The notes beneath the pieces were generated by a model that made no database searches, was not told the origin of the DNA, and was given only the letters and a program-made list of their open reading frames with translations. Positions 1 through 6,561 of a stretch of DNA of 7,841 nt are shown here, piece after piece. Each line of letters opens with the position of its first letter. The first letter of the stretch is position 1. The position numbers and the translations under genes are program-made. The stretch is from Candidatus Scatomorpha merdipullorum (GTDB lineage: Bacteria; Bacillota; Clostridia; Oscillospirales; Oscillospiraceae). Location: positions 1-7,841 of the forward strand of contig DVJK01000263.1 in assembly GCA_018716795.1 (NCBI GenBank), given 5' to 3'.

Positions 1-1605
1 GGCGTGGGCAAGACCGCCGTGGCCGAGGCGCTGGCCCAGCGCGTCGCGCGCGGCGAGGTGCCGGACAATCTCGCCGGGCGGCGGATTGTCTCGCTGGACA
101 TCGCCTCCCTGCTAGCGGGCACGAAGTACCGCGGCGACTTCGAGGAGCGGCTCAAGAACGTGCTGCGCGAGGCGGAGCGGGCAGGAGACGTCATAATTTT
201 CATCGACGAGCTGCACACCATAGTCGGCGCGGGCTCCGCCGAGGGCGCGCTGGACGCGGCGAACATCCTCAAGCCCGCCCTGGGCCGCGGCGAGATACAA
301 GTCATAGGCGCGACGACGCCGGAGGAGTACCGCCGCCACATTGAAAAGGACGCCGCGCTCGAGCGGCGCTTCCAGCCCGTGACGGTTCCGGAGCCGGACG
401 AGAGCGCCTGCGCGGCCATGCTCGAGGCCCTGCTGCCCCGGCTGGAGAGCCACCACGGCCTCACGATAGCCGAGGGCGCGGTCAGGGCCGCGATACGCCT
501 CTCCGCGCGGTATATAGGCGAGCGGTACCTGCCGGACAAGGCCGTCGACCTACTGGACGAGGCCGCCGCGGCCGTGCGCATAGCCGGAGGCGGGCAGGTG
601 ACGGAGCGTGACGTCGCGGCCGTGGTCAGCGAGTGGACGGGCGTGCCGGCGGAGAGCGTGACGGCGGGCGAGGCCGGACGGCTTCTCTCGCTCGAGGAGG
701 CGCTTCGAAGGCGCGTCACGGGCCAGGACGAGGCGGTCTCCGCCGTGGCGAGCGCCATCCGCCGTTCGCGCGCTGGCCTGGGCGACGGCGCGAGGCCCGT
801 GGGGAGCTTCCTCTACCTCGGCCCCACCGGCGTCGGGAAGACGGAGCTCTGCCGCGCGCTGGCCGAGGCCGTCTTCGGCGACGAGCGCGCGCTCATACGC
901 TTCGACATGTCCGAGTATATGGAAAAGCACGCCGTCAGCAAGCTCATCGGCTCCCCGCCCGGCTACGTCGGCTACGGCGAGGGCGGGCAGCTCACGGAGC
1001 GCGTGCGCCGCTCGCCCTGGTCGGTGGTGCTCTTCGACGAGCTTGAGAAGGCGCACCCCGAGGTCTGCAACCTCCTGCTGCAAATTATGGAGGACGGCCG
1101 CCTGACCGACTCCGCGGGCCGCACAGTGGACTTCCGGAGCGCGATAATCGTCATGACCAGCAACGTCGGCGCGCGGCTCATAACCGAGGCGCGGCCGCGC
1201 CTGGGCTTCTCCGGCGGGGAGGGCGGCGAGGAGACGCGCGAGGCCGTCCTGCGCGAGCTGCGCGAGACCTTTCGGCCGGAGTTTCTGAACCGCGTGGACG
1301 CGACGGTCATCTTCCGCCGCCTCGGCCTGAAGGAGCTGCGGCAGATAGCCGCCGGGCTCGCCGGCGCGGTCGCCGAGCGCCTGAGCGCGCAGGGCGTCCG
1401 CCTCGAGCTGACGGACGAGGCCCTGACCCTCCTCGCAAGGCACGGCTTCGACCCCGCGAGCGGCGCGCGCCCCTTGCGCCGCGCCATAGCCCGCGAGCTC
1501 TCCGACCCCGCCGCCGACGCCCTCCTGACGCGCTCCCTCCGCCCCGGCGACACGCTGACCGCCGACGCCGGGAACGGCCGCATAACCCTCCGCATCTCGC
1601 ACTGA
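1..1605 (+). CDS. Clp-family AAA+ unfoldase, ClpC/ClpA-like (5' truncated)
   Basis: This is the C-terminal 534 codons of a Hsp100/Clp ATPase, a hexameric cytosolic machine that unfolds proteins, usually feeding them to ClpP. The reading frame enters at base 1 inside the first Walker A (GVGKTA), so the GTG at base 4 is not a start and the N-terminal domain lies outside the window. Visible in order: Walker B of ring 1 (IIFIDELH, near 193-216), GATTPEEY sensor segment (307-330), ERRF arginine pair (361-372), second Walker A GPTGVGKTE (820-846), Walker B LFDELEKAH (1030-1056), sensor MTSN (1153-1164), FRPEFLNR (1270-1293) and the sensor-2 GAR (1462-1470). Both rings look catalytically intact. Only about seven residues (near 583-597) join ring 1 to the SEWTGVP segment, so the coiled-coil middle domain of ClpB or ClpC is missing. 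An LGF tripeptide (1201-1209) sits where ClpP-binding loops occur. ClpC-like is the best guess and ClpA-like the alternative; ClpB is unlikely. Confidence 0.93.
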   Translation, partial: GVGKTAVAEALAQRVARGEVPDNLAGRRIVSLDIASLLAGTKYRGDFEERLKNVLREAERAGDVIIFIDELHTIVGAGSAEGALDAANILKPALGRGEIQVIGATTPEEYRRHIEKDAALERRFQPVTVPEPDESACAAMLEALLPRLESHHGLTIAEGAVRAAIRLSARYIGERYLPDKAVDLLDEAAAAVRIAGGGQVTERDVAAVVSEWTGVPAESVTAGEAGRLLSLEEALRRRVTGQDEAVSAVASAIRRSRAGLGDGARPVGSFLYLGPTGVGKTELCRALAEAVFGDERALIRFDMSEYMEKHAVSKLIGSPPGYVGYGEGGQLTERVRRSPWSVVLFDELEKAHPEVCNLLLQIMEDGRLTDSAGRTVDFRSAIIVMTSNVGARLITEARPRLGFSGGEGGEETREAVLRELRETFRPEFLNRVDATVIFRRLGLKELRQIAAGLAGAVAERLSAQGVRLELTDEALTLLARHGFDPASGARPLRRAIARELSDPAADALLTRSLRPGDTLTADAGNGRITLRISH

Positions 1606-1623
1606 ATCGCGCCGGGCGGGCGC

Positions 1624-1661
1624 AAAAAAGCCTCGAAGGGCCAAGGGCCCTTCGAGGCTTT
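1624..1661. terminator. Intrinsic terminator shared by two convergent genes
   Basis: A perfect 14-bp inverted repeat (AAAGCCTCGAAGGG at 1627-1640, its complement at 1648-1661) flanks a 7-base loop. On the minus strand the stem is followed by six T residues (the A run 1624-1629), a classic Rho-independent terminator placed just past the stop of the leucine-rich-repeat gene. On the plus strand the stem is followed by TTTGTCTC, a weaker U tract, but it lies about 20 bases past the Clp stop and probably serves that gene too. No other terminator is visible in this 59-base convergent gap. Confidence 0.85.
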
Positions 1662-1664
1662 GTC

Positions 1665-3632
1665 TCAGGTGTAGATGGTGCAGTTCGGCAGGGCCCGGCC
1701 CAGCTCGGAGAGCTCGTCGGAGCTCAGGCCGCAGCCGGCGGCGTAGAGCGTGCGGAGGTTCTTGAGGCCCAGCAGGGGTTCGATGCTCTCTATTCGGCAG
1801 CCCTCGATGTCCAGGGTGCTCAGCTCGGTGAGGCCGGCTATGGCCGAGAGGTCGGTCACCGCCGTGCCCTTGAGCGAGAGGGTGTGCAGGGCGCGCAGGC
1901 CGGAGAGGGCGGAGACGTCCTCCAGGTCCTCGTTATAGTCGAGGTAGAGCTCGGTGAGGGCGGTCATGCGCCGCAGGGCGGAGACGTCCGTGAGCCTGTT
2001 CTGCATCAGGTTCAGGCCCGCCAGCGCCTCCAGGCTCAGGAGCTCGGAGACATCCTCAAGCTCGCAGCGCGCAAGCTCGAGGTAGGTGAGCGAGGCCGCG
2101 CCGCCGAGGCCGCTTATGTCTATGCCCGGATTGTCGTTCAGGAAGAGCGCGTCGAGGCCTGTGAAGCGCTCTATGCCCTCGAGGTTTTCCACATTCGCGC
2201 CTGAGGCGTTGACCTGCGAGGCGTCCACGGGGAACATCTGGTCGCCGAGCGTGACGTCGGCGAAGTCCGGCGCGCTGACGATGGTTTCGGGCAGCGCGGC
2301 TGTGAGCTCCGCGACCGCCTCCGGCGTGAGCGCGGCGTTATTTTCGATGTGCAGACGGTCGAGCCAGGTCATCTGCTTGAGTATCTCGAGGTCGGAGTCC
2401 TCGAGGCCTGCGTCGGAGAGTATCAGCGAGCCGAGGCCCGTCAGGCTCAGGAGCGGGCTGTAATCCTCTATGTCGTTGCCGGAGAGCTCGAGCTCGGTTA
2501 TCGACGTGTGCCCGGAGAGGGCGGAGATGTTCGTGACCTTCGTGTTCCGCAGCCAGAGCACCTCGAGCTTGGTCAGCGCGAGGATGGGCGAGAGGCTGCT
2601 CACGTTCGTGTCCGTGAAGTCCAGGACGCGCAGGTTCGGCATCCCGGCGACGACGGAGATGCTGTCAATCTCCCTGTTGTACGAGACGTCGAGATACTCA
2701 AGCTGCGTGCAGGCGGCGAGCGCGGAGATGTCCGTGACGCCCGCGCCTACTAGCTCGAGGCGCGTCACGTCGCTTGTGAAGGTCTGCCCGCCGAGCGTAA
2801 TCTCCTCCACGCTCTCTATGGGCTCGTCGGTGAGGATGGTGCAGCCGGGCAGCTCGCTTTGCAGCGCCTCAAGCTCCTCATCGGTTATCTCGCGGCCGCG
2901 GATGTCGAGCGTCGCGAGGCCGTCGAGGCCGTACAGCGGCTCGAGCGCGCCGAGGGAGTTCCCGCTCAGGTACAGCGCGCGCAGGCTTCGCAGGCCCGAG
3001 AGCGGAGAAATGTCCTCAATCGCGTTGTCCTCAAGCGAGAGCGTCGTGAGCTTTTCGCAGCCCGCGAGCGCGGAGACGTCCTCAAGGCCGCAGCCGTTGA
3101 GGCTGAGGTTCGTCAGGTTCTCGAGCCCGGCAAGGGCCTCAAGCTCGCCTTCCGTGAGCGATACGCCCGAGAGCACGACGGTGTCGGCGTCGAGCGCGAA
3201 GCTCTCGCCGCCTATGGAGACCGTCTCCTCCTCCGGGCTCTCCGTGGGCGGGGCCTCGGCCTCGGTGCGGTATTTTTCAAGCAGGGCGCCGGCCTCCTCG
3301 CCGGAGCCGTTTTTGTCCACCCAGCCCTCCAGCGCGCTCACCGCGCCGCCGTAGTCGCCGAGGGCCGCGCAGCTGCGCGCGATTATGAGCACGGCCTCCT
3401 CGGTGGCGTCCTCGCCGTAGGCGCGGCGCGCCGCGTCGAGGGCCTCCTGGTATTCCCCGGCGATATAGTGCTCCATGGCCGCCTCATAGCTCGAGTTGTA
3501 CTCCTCGGCGCGGCTGCGCTGCAAAAGCACCACGGCGATGATGATAATCGCAATGACCAGCAGCGCCGCGACGACGGTCAGCACGAGCGTCTTGCGGTCT
3601 ATGCGGGGCTGTTGAGTCTCTTTCCTTTCCAT
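1665..3632 (-). CDS. Membrane-anchored TPR-like / leucine-rich-repeat protein
   Basis: This 655-residue protein has no recognised named function. It starts with a short basic cytoplasmic tail (residues 1-15), then one hydrophobic membrane span (about 16-37, VVAALLVIAIIIIAVVLL). Next comes a TPR-like helical region (about 45-123, with HYIAGEYQEALDAARRAY), an acidic Pro/Thr/Ser linker (about 124-136) and a large leucine-rich-repeat array to the C-terminus. The repeats are about 21-23 residues long, of the internalin/SDS22 type (LxxLxLxxNxIxDISPLxxL). Positive charges before the span suggest N-in topology, placing the repeats outside the cell, probably for protein or ligand binding. There is no LPXTG sorting signal and no catalytic domain. 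The array falls into three similar modules (see the repeat entry). The ATG has a strong GGGAGG site at 3638-3643, five bases upstream. It lies 28 bases after the aminopeptidase, so the two are probably co-transcribed. The ligand and role cannot be read from the sequence. Confidence 0.88.
   Translation of the reverse strand: MERKETQQPRIDRKTLVLTVVAALLVIAIIIIAVVLLQRSRAEEYNSSYEAAMEHYIAGEYQEALDAARRAYGEDATEEAVLIIARSCAALGDYGGAVSALEGWVDKNGSGEEAGALLEKYRTEAEAPPTESPEEETVSIGGESFALDADTVVLSGVSLTEGELEALAGLENLTNLSLNGCGLEDVSALAGCEKLTTLSLEDNAIEDISPLSGLRSLRALYLSGNSLGALEPLYGLDGLATLDIRGREITDEELEALQSELPGCTILTDEPIESVEEITLGGQTFTSDVTRLELVGAGVTDISALAACTQLEYLDVSYNREIDSISVVAGMPNLRVLDFTDTNVSSLSPILALTKLEVLWLRNTKVTNISALSGHTSITELELSGNDIEDYSPLLSLTGLGSLILSDAGLEDSDLEILKQMTWLDRLHIENNAALTPEAVAELTAALPETIVSAPDFADVTLGDQMFPVDASQVNASGANVENLEGIERFTGLDALFLNDNPGIDISGLGGAASLTYLELARCELEDVSELLSLEALAGLNLMQNRLTDVSALRRMTALTELYLDYNEDLEDVSALSGLRALHTLSLKGTAVTDLSAIAGLTELSTLDIEGCRIESIEPLLGLKNLRTLYAAGCGLSSDELSELGRALPNCTIYT
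1668..3224 (-). repeat. Three tandem LRR modules, each with matching N- and C-caps
   Basis: Within the leucine-rich-repeat protein, three modules repeat the same plan. Each opens with a strand-like cap: IGGESFALDADTVVLSG (module 1), LGGQTFTSDVTRLELVG (module 2), LGDQMFPVDASQVNASG (module 3). Each then has a run of leucine-rich repeats and closes with a related cap: ALQSELPGCTIL, ELTAALPETIVS, ELGRALPNCTIY. The modules cover residues 137-267 (bases 2832-3224), 277-453 (2274-2804) and 459-655 (1668-2258). They grow in length (131, 177 and 197 residues), which suggests duplication followed by gain or loss of single repeats. The boundaries are judged by eye. Confidence 0.75.
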
Positions 3633-3660
3633 GTTTTCCTCCCGTAATTGCCCTTGGCGG

Positions 3661-4890
3661 TCAGAGGGCCCAGCCGCCGCCGGTGAAGATGGGTATCCGC
3701 TCGCCCGAGGCCGTGACGCCGGTGACGCTGAGGTCTGCGGAGCCTATCATGAAGTCCTCGTGCACCATGGAGTCGTTGACGCCCAGGGCGCGGAGTTCTT
3801 CGAGAGTGTATTTGCCGTAATCGCGGATGTTGCTCGTGTACCCGCGGCCGAGCGCGAGATGGCAGGCCGCGTTCTCGTCGAAGAGCGTGTTGAAGAACAT
3901 CAGCCCGCTCTCGCGTATGGGGCTCATGTACGGCACCAGCGCGCACTCGCCGAGCATGGCGGAGCCCTCGTCCATGGCGATGAGGGCGCGCAGGGCCTCC
4001 TCGTTTTTGCGCGCGCCGCAGTCGACGGCGCGGCCGTTTTCAAAGCGTATCCAGAAGTCCTCTATGAGCACGCCGCGCGAGGAGAGCGGGCGCGTGGCGT
4101 ACACGATGCCCTCGGCCTCGCCCGCGCGGGGCGTGACGTAGACCTCCTCGCTGGGGATGTTGGGGTTGTACGCCGCGCCGTTGACCGGGTTCGTCTCCGC
4201 GCCGCCGAGGAAAAGCGCCTCGGGTATGAGGCCGACGGAGAGCTCCGTGCCGTTCGCGGAGCGGTACTCGAGCCTCACGAGGCCGAGGGCGTTGAGCTTC
4301 GCGCAGCGCTCGGCGAGGAAGGCGTTGTGCCTCGCCCAGTTCTCCGCCGGGTCGCCCTCATACGCGCGCGAGCAGCGCAGTATGGCCTCCCAGAGCCTTT
4401 CGACGGCGTCGGCGGGAGCGAGCCCCGGGAAGACCTTGCGCGCCCACGCCTCCCCGGGCACGGCAGCGATGCACCACTGATAGCGGTTTTCCATCTCGTC
4501 CGATATGGGCTTCGTGACCGCCCAGCGCAGCCGCATGGCCTCCGCGCGCTTGAGCTGGTCTATGCCCGCGAGGGCGTCCGGGTCCGCGCTCTCGAGATAG
4601 AGCATGACGGGCAGGGTGTCGGCCCTATAACGGAGCTTCGCAAGCTGCCAGGCCCTCACCTCTCCGAGGGCCTCGGCGCCGAGATATTCATAGTCGAGCT
4701 TCTGAAGCGGCGGATACTCCCACTCCACCTCCACGCGCGCCGCGCCCGCGGCGTAGCACTCCTCGGCGAGCATGAGCGTGAAGTCCGGCTGGTCGAGCCC
4801 GGCGCGTATGACCACGTCCTGGCCGGGGCGGAGCCCTCCGCCCGTGACGGCGATGAGACGCGCGTAGCGCCGCAGCAGCTGTGTGTCCAT
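3661..4890 (-). CDS. M29-family metallo-aminopeptidase (AmpS/AmpT/PepS-like)
   Basis: A cytosolic broad-specificity aminopeptidase that removes N-terminal residues from peptides, using two metal ions. Its 409 residues match the usual family length (about 410). The family's metal-ligand pattern is present: Glu248 or Glu249 in NIPSEEVYVTP, Glu315 in MLGECALVP, His344 and Tyr351 in ACHLALGRGY, and His377 and Asp379 in VHEDFMIGS. These positions agree within a residue or two with the ligands I recall for Thermus AmpT (E250, E316, H345, Y352, H376, D378), so the enzyme should be active. The N-terminal half carries the family's RPGQDVVIRAGLDQPDF segment. No signal peptide is seen. The ATG is supported by GGAGGAG at 4895-4901, four bases upstream. 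It is the first gene of a probable two-gene transcript with the leucine-rich-repeat gene. Its substrate preference cannot be told from sequence, and general peptide recycling is the default reading. Confidence 0.93.
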   Translation of the reverse strand: MDTQLLRRYARLIAVTGGGLRPGQDVVIRAGLDQPDFTLMLAEECYAAGAARVEVEWEYPPLQKLDYEYLGAEALGEVRAWQLAKLRYRADTLPVMLYLESADPDALAGIDQLKRAEAMRLRWAVTKPISDEMENRYQWCIAAVPGEAWARKVFPGLAPADAVERLWEAILRCSRAYEGDPAENWARHNAFLAERCAKLNALGLVRLEYRSANGTELSVGLIPEALFLGGAETNPVNGAAYNPNIPSEEVYVTPRAGEAEGIVYATRPLSSRGVLIEDFWIRFENGRAVDCGARKNEEALRALIAMDEGSAMLGECALVPYMSPIRESGLMFFNTLFDENAACHLALGRGYTSNIRDYGKYTLEELRALGVNDSMVHEDFMIGSADLSVTGVTASGERIPIFTGGGWAL

Positions 4891-4926
4891 TTTACTCCTC
4901 CGTGCTAATTTAATGTTTAACTTTTA

Positions 4927-4955
4927 TTGATATAGTGTGTCCATTGTGTTAATAT
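4927..4955 (+). promoter_or_regulatory. Candidate sigma-A promoter for glyS
   Basis: In the AT-rich part of the gap, TTGATA (4927-4932, five of six to the -35 consensus) is followed after 17 bases by TAATAT (4950-4955, four of six to the -10 consensus). Just beyond, TATTAT (4953-4958) is a better -10 but gives a 20-base spacer. Transcription from here would leave a leader of about 125-130 bases before glyS. It is the best plus-strand match I found in this gap, but AT-rich sequence gives such matches easily. Confidence 0.35.
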
Positions 4956-4991
4956 TATCTGTTGTCAGGCGCTTACGCCTCTCCGGGCGCG

Positions 4992-5011
4992 TGCGCGGTA
5001 TGTACCGCGCA
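4992..5011. repeat. 9-bp inverted repeat, possible operator or leader hairpin
   Basis: TGCGCGGTA (4992-5000) and TACCGCGCA (5003-5011) form a perfect inverted repeat with a two-base centre. It directly abuts the minus-strand TATAAT and would cover the expected start point of that transcript. In the plus direction it lies in the glyS leader. A two-base centre suits a dimeric repressor site better than an RNA hairpin loop, although an RNA hairpin with a slightly opened stem is possible. No known operator consensus is recognised. Confidence 0.5.
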
Positions 5012-5039
5012 TTATAGCACACCCCGCCGAGTTAGTAAA
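5011..5039 (-). promoter_or_regulatory. Candidate sigma-A promoter for the aminopeptidase-LRR transcript
   Basis: Read on the minus strand, TTTACT (5034-5039) is followed after exactly 17 bases by a perfect TATAAT (5011-5016). The -35 box matches the TTGACA consensus at four of six positions. The start would fall near 5004, inside the inverted repeat at 4992-5011, leaving a leader of about 113 bases before the aminopeptidase. The perfect -10 and ideal spacer make this the strongest promoter candidate in the gap. Confidence 0.5.
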
Positions 5040-5054
5040 GCCGGGCAAATATCT

Positions 5055-5073
5055 CCGCAGAAGCCATCTGCGG
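5055..5073 (+). other. Small hairpin in the glyS leader just before the ribosome site
   Basis: CCGCAG (5055-5060) and CTGCGG (5068-5073) can pair across a seven-base loop, ending four bases before the glyS Shine-Dalgarno AAAGGAG (5077-5083). It has no U tract, so it is not a terminator. It may affect translation or mRNA stability, or be incidental. Confidence 0.35.
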
Positions 5074-5089
5074 GAAAAAGGAGAAAGCT

Positions 5090-6514
5090 ATGAAAAACAC
5101 GGAAAAAACCATGGAAAAGCTGGTCGCCCTGTGCAAGAACAGGGGCTTCATCTACGCGGGGAGCGAGATCTACGGCGGTCTTGCCAACAGTTGGGATTAC
5201 GGCCCTCTCGGCGTGGAGCTTAAGAACAACGTCAAAAAGGCCTGGTGGAAGAAATTCGTCCAGGAGAACCCCTATAACGTCGGCCTCGACGCGGCCATAC
5301 TGATGAATCCCCGCGTCTGGGTGGCCTCCGGCCACGTCACGACCTTCAACGACCCGCTCATAGACTGCAAGGCCTGCAAGAGCCGCCACAGGGCGGACAA
5401 GCTCATAGAGGACTGGCTGGCCGAGAACCCGATGGAGGGCGTCAGCGCCGAGGCCATGACCAACGAGGACATGGTCGCCTTCATACGCGAGCACGGCATA
5501 GCCTGCCCCGTCTGCGGCAAGAGCGATTTCACCGATATCCGCAAGTTCAACCTCATGTTCAAGACCCACCAGGGCGTCACCGAGGACAGCGCCAGCGAGG
5601 TCTATCTCCGCCCCGAGACCGCGCAGGGCATCTTCGTCAACTTCAAGAACATACAGCGCACCACCCGCCGCAAGATACCCTTCGGCGTCTGCCAGGTGGG
5701 CAAGAGCTTCCGCAACGAGATAACGCCGGGCAACTTCACCTTCCGCACCCGCGAGTTCGAGCAGATGGAGCTCGAGTTCTTCTGCGAGCCGGGCACCGAC
5801 CTCGAGTGGTTCGCCTACTGGCGCAATTTCTGCCGCGACTGGCTCGTCAATCTCGGCATGAACGAGGAGAACCTGCGCCTTCGCGACCACGACCCCGCTG
5901 AGCTCGCCTTCTACTCCAAAGCGACGACGGACTTTGAATATTTGTTCCCCTTCGGCTGGGGCGAGCTCTGGGGCGTCGCCGACCGCACGGACTACGACCT
6001 CAAGCAGCATCAGGAGTTCTCCGGCCAGGACCTCAGCTACTTCGACCAGGAGAAGAACGAGCACTACGTGCCCTATGTCGTCGAGCCCAGCCTGGGCGCC
6101 GACCGCGTCACCCTCGCCTTCCTCGCCGACGCCTATGACGAGGAGGTCGTGGACGAGGCGAAGAAGGACACCCGCGTCGTCCTGCGCCTGCACCCGGCCC
6201 TCGCGCCGATAAAGATTGCCGTCCTGCCGCTGAGCAAGAAGGAGGTCCTCGCCGGCCCGGCGCGCGAGCTCTTCGCCGAGCTCTCCAAGCACTTCATGTG
6301 CGAGTATGACGACACCGGCTCCATCGGCAAGCGCTACCGCCGCCAGGACGAGATAGGCACGCCCTACTGCGTCACGCTCGACTTCACCACCGTCGGCGAC
6401 GACAAGACCGAGGCCGACCACTGTGTCACCGTCCGCGAGCGCGACAGCATGCAGCAGGTGCGCCTGCCCATAAGCGAGCTCAAGGCCTATTTTGCGGACA
6501 AGTTCGAGTTTTGA
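5090..6514 (+). CDS. glyS: Glycyl-tRNA synthetase, single-chain dimeric (class II) type
   Basis: Charges tRNA-Gly with glycine using ATP in the cytosol; essential for translation. The 474 residues are normal for the alpha2 (archaeal/eukaryote-like) bacterial form, distinct from the GlyQ/GlyS two-subunit enzyme. Seen in order: N-terminal YGGLANSWDYGPLG segment with the motif 1 helix (28-58); CxxC pairs at Cys93/Cys96 and Cys139/Cys142, a possible zinc site; LRPETAQGIFVNFKN (173-187) of the active site; motif 2 from FRNE (207-210) to FEQMELEFF (223-231); motif 3 EPSLGADR with Arg339. The C-terminal anticodon-binding domain (about 370-474) includes DDTGSIGKRYRRQDEIGTP (407-425) and the EADHCVTVRERDS stretch (441-453). 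Nothing is truncated. The ATG is set by AAAGGAG at 5077-5083, six bases upstream. No T-box motif of the right form is seen in the leader. NAD+ synthetase follows after 47 bases. Confidence 0.97.
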   Translation: MKNTEKTMEKLVALCKNRGFIYAGSEIYGGLANSWDYGPLGVELKNNVKKAWWKKFVQENPYNVGLDAAILMNPRVWVASGHVTTFNDPLIDCKACKSRHRADKLIEDWLAENPMEGVSAEAMTNEDMVAFIREHGIACPVCGKSDFTDIRKFNLMFKTHQGVTEDSASEVYLRPETAQGIFVNFKNIQRTTRRKIPFGVCQVGKSFRNEITPGNFTFRTREFEQMELEFFCEPGTDLEWFAYWRNFCRDWLVNLGMNEENLRLRDHDPAELAFYSKATTDFEYLFPFGWGELWGVADRTDYDLKQHQEFSGQDLSYFDQEKNEHYVPYVVEPSLGADRVTLAFLADAYDEEVVDEAKKDTRVVLRLHPALAPIKIAVLPLSKKEVLAGPARELFAELSKHFMCEYDDTGSIGKRYRRQDEIGTPYCVTLDFTTVGDDKTEADHCVTVRERDSMQQVRLPISELKAYFADKFEF

Positions 6515-6561
6515 AAACCGTTTTTTGAGAGAGAAATAATACAAGATAAGGTGATACTGAT

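Noticed and set aside
4..6. GTG at base 4 as the start of the Clp gene
   Set aside because: It lies inside the Walker A motif and the frame is open to base 1, so the true start is upstream of the window.
3631..4908. Long open frame on the plus strand opposite the aminopeptidase
   Set aside because: It is a shadow of the GC-rich codon pattern. The minus-strand product has full M29 family motifs and a good ribosome site; the plus-strand product has no recognisable domain.
4993..5010. GTACCGCG resembling the T-box core sequence upstream of glyS
   Set aside because: The T-box for glycine needs UGGA before ACCGCG; here the bases are UGUA. The match is part of an inverted repeat, the leader is short, and no terminator/antiterminator pair follows.
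6504..6526. GTTTTGAAAAC followed by CCGTTTTTT after glyS, as a possible terminator
   Set aside because: The stem is only A-T rich and five pairs long with a one-base loop, so it would not form a stable terminator hairpin.
5012..6544. 510-codon minus-strand open frame opposite glyS
   Set aside because: Low-complexity Ala/Val/Leu/Glu translation typical of antisense frames in GC-rich genes; glyS is unmistakable on the plus strand.
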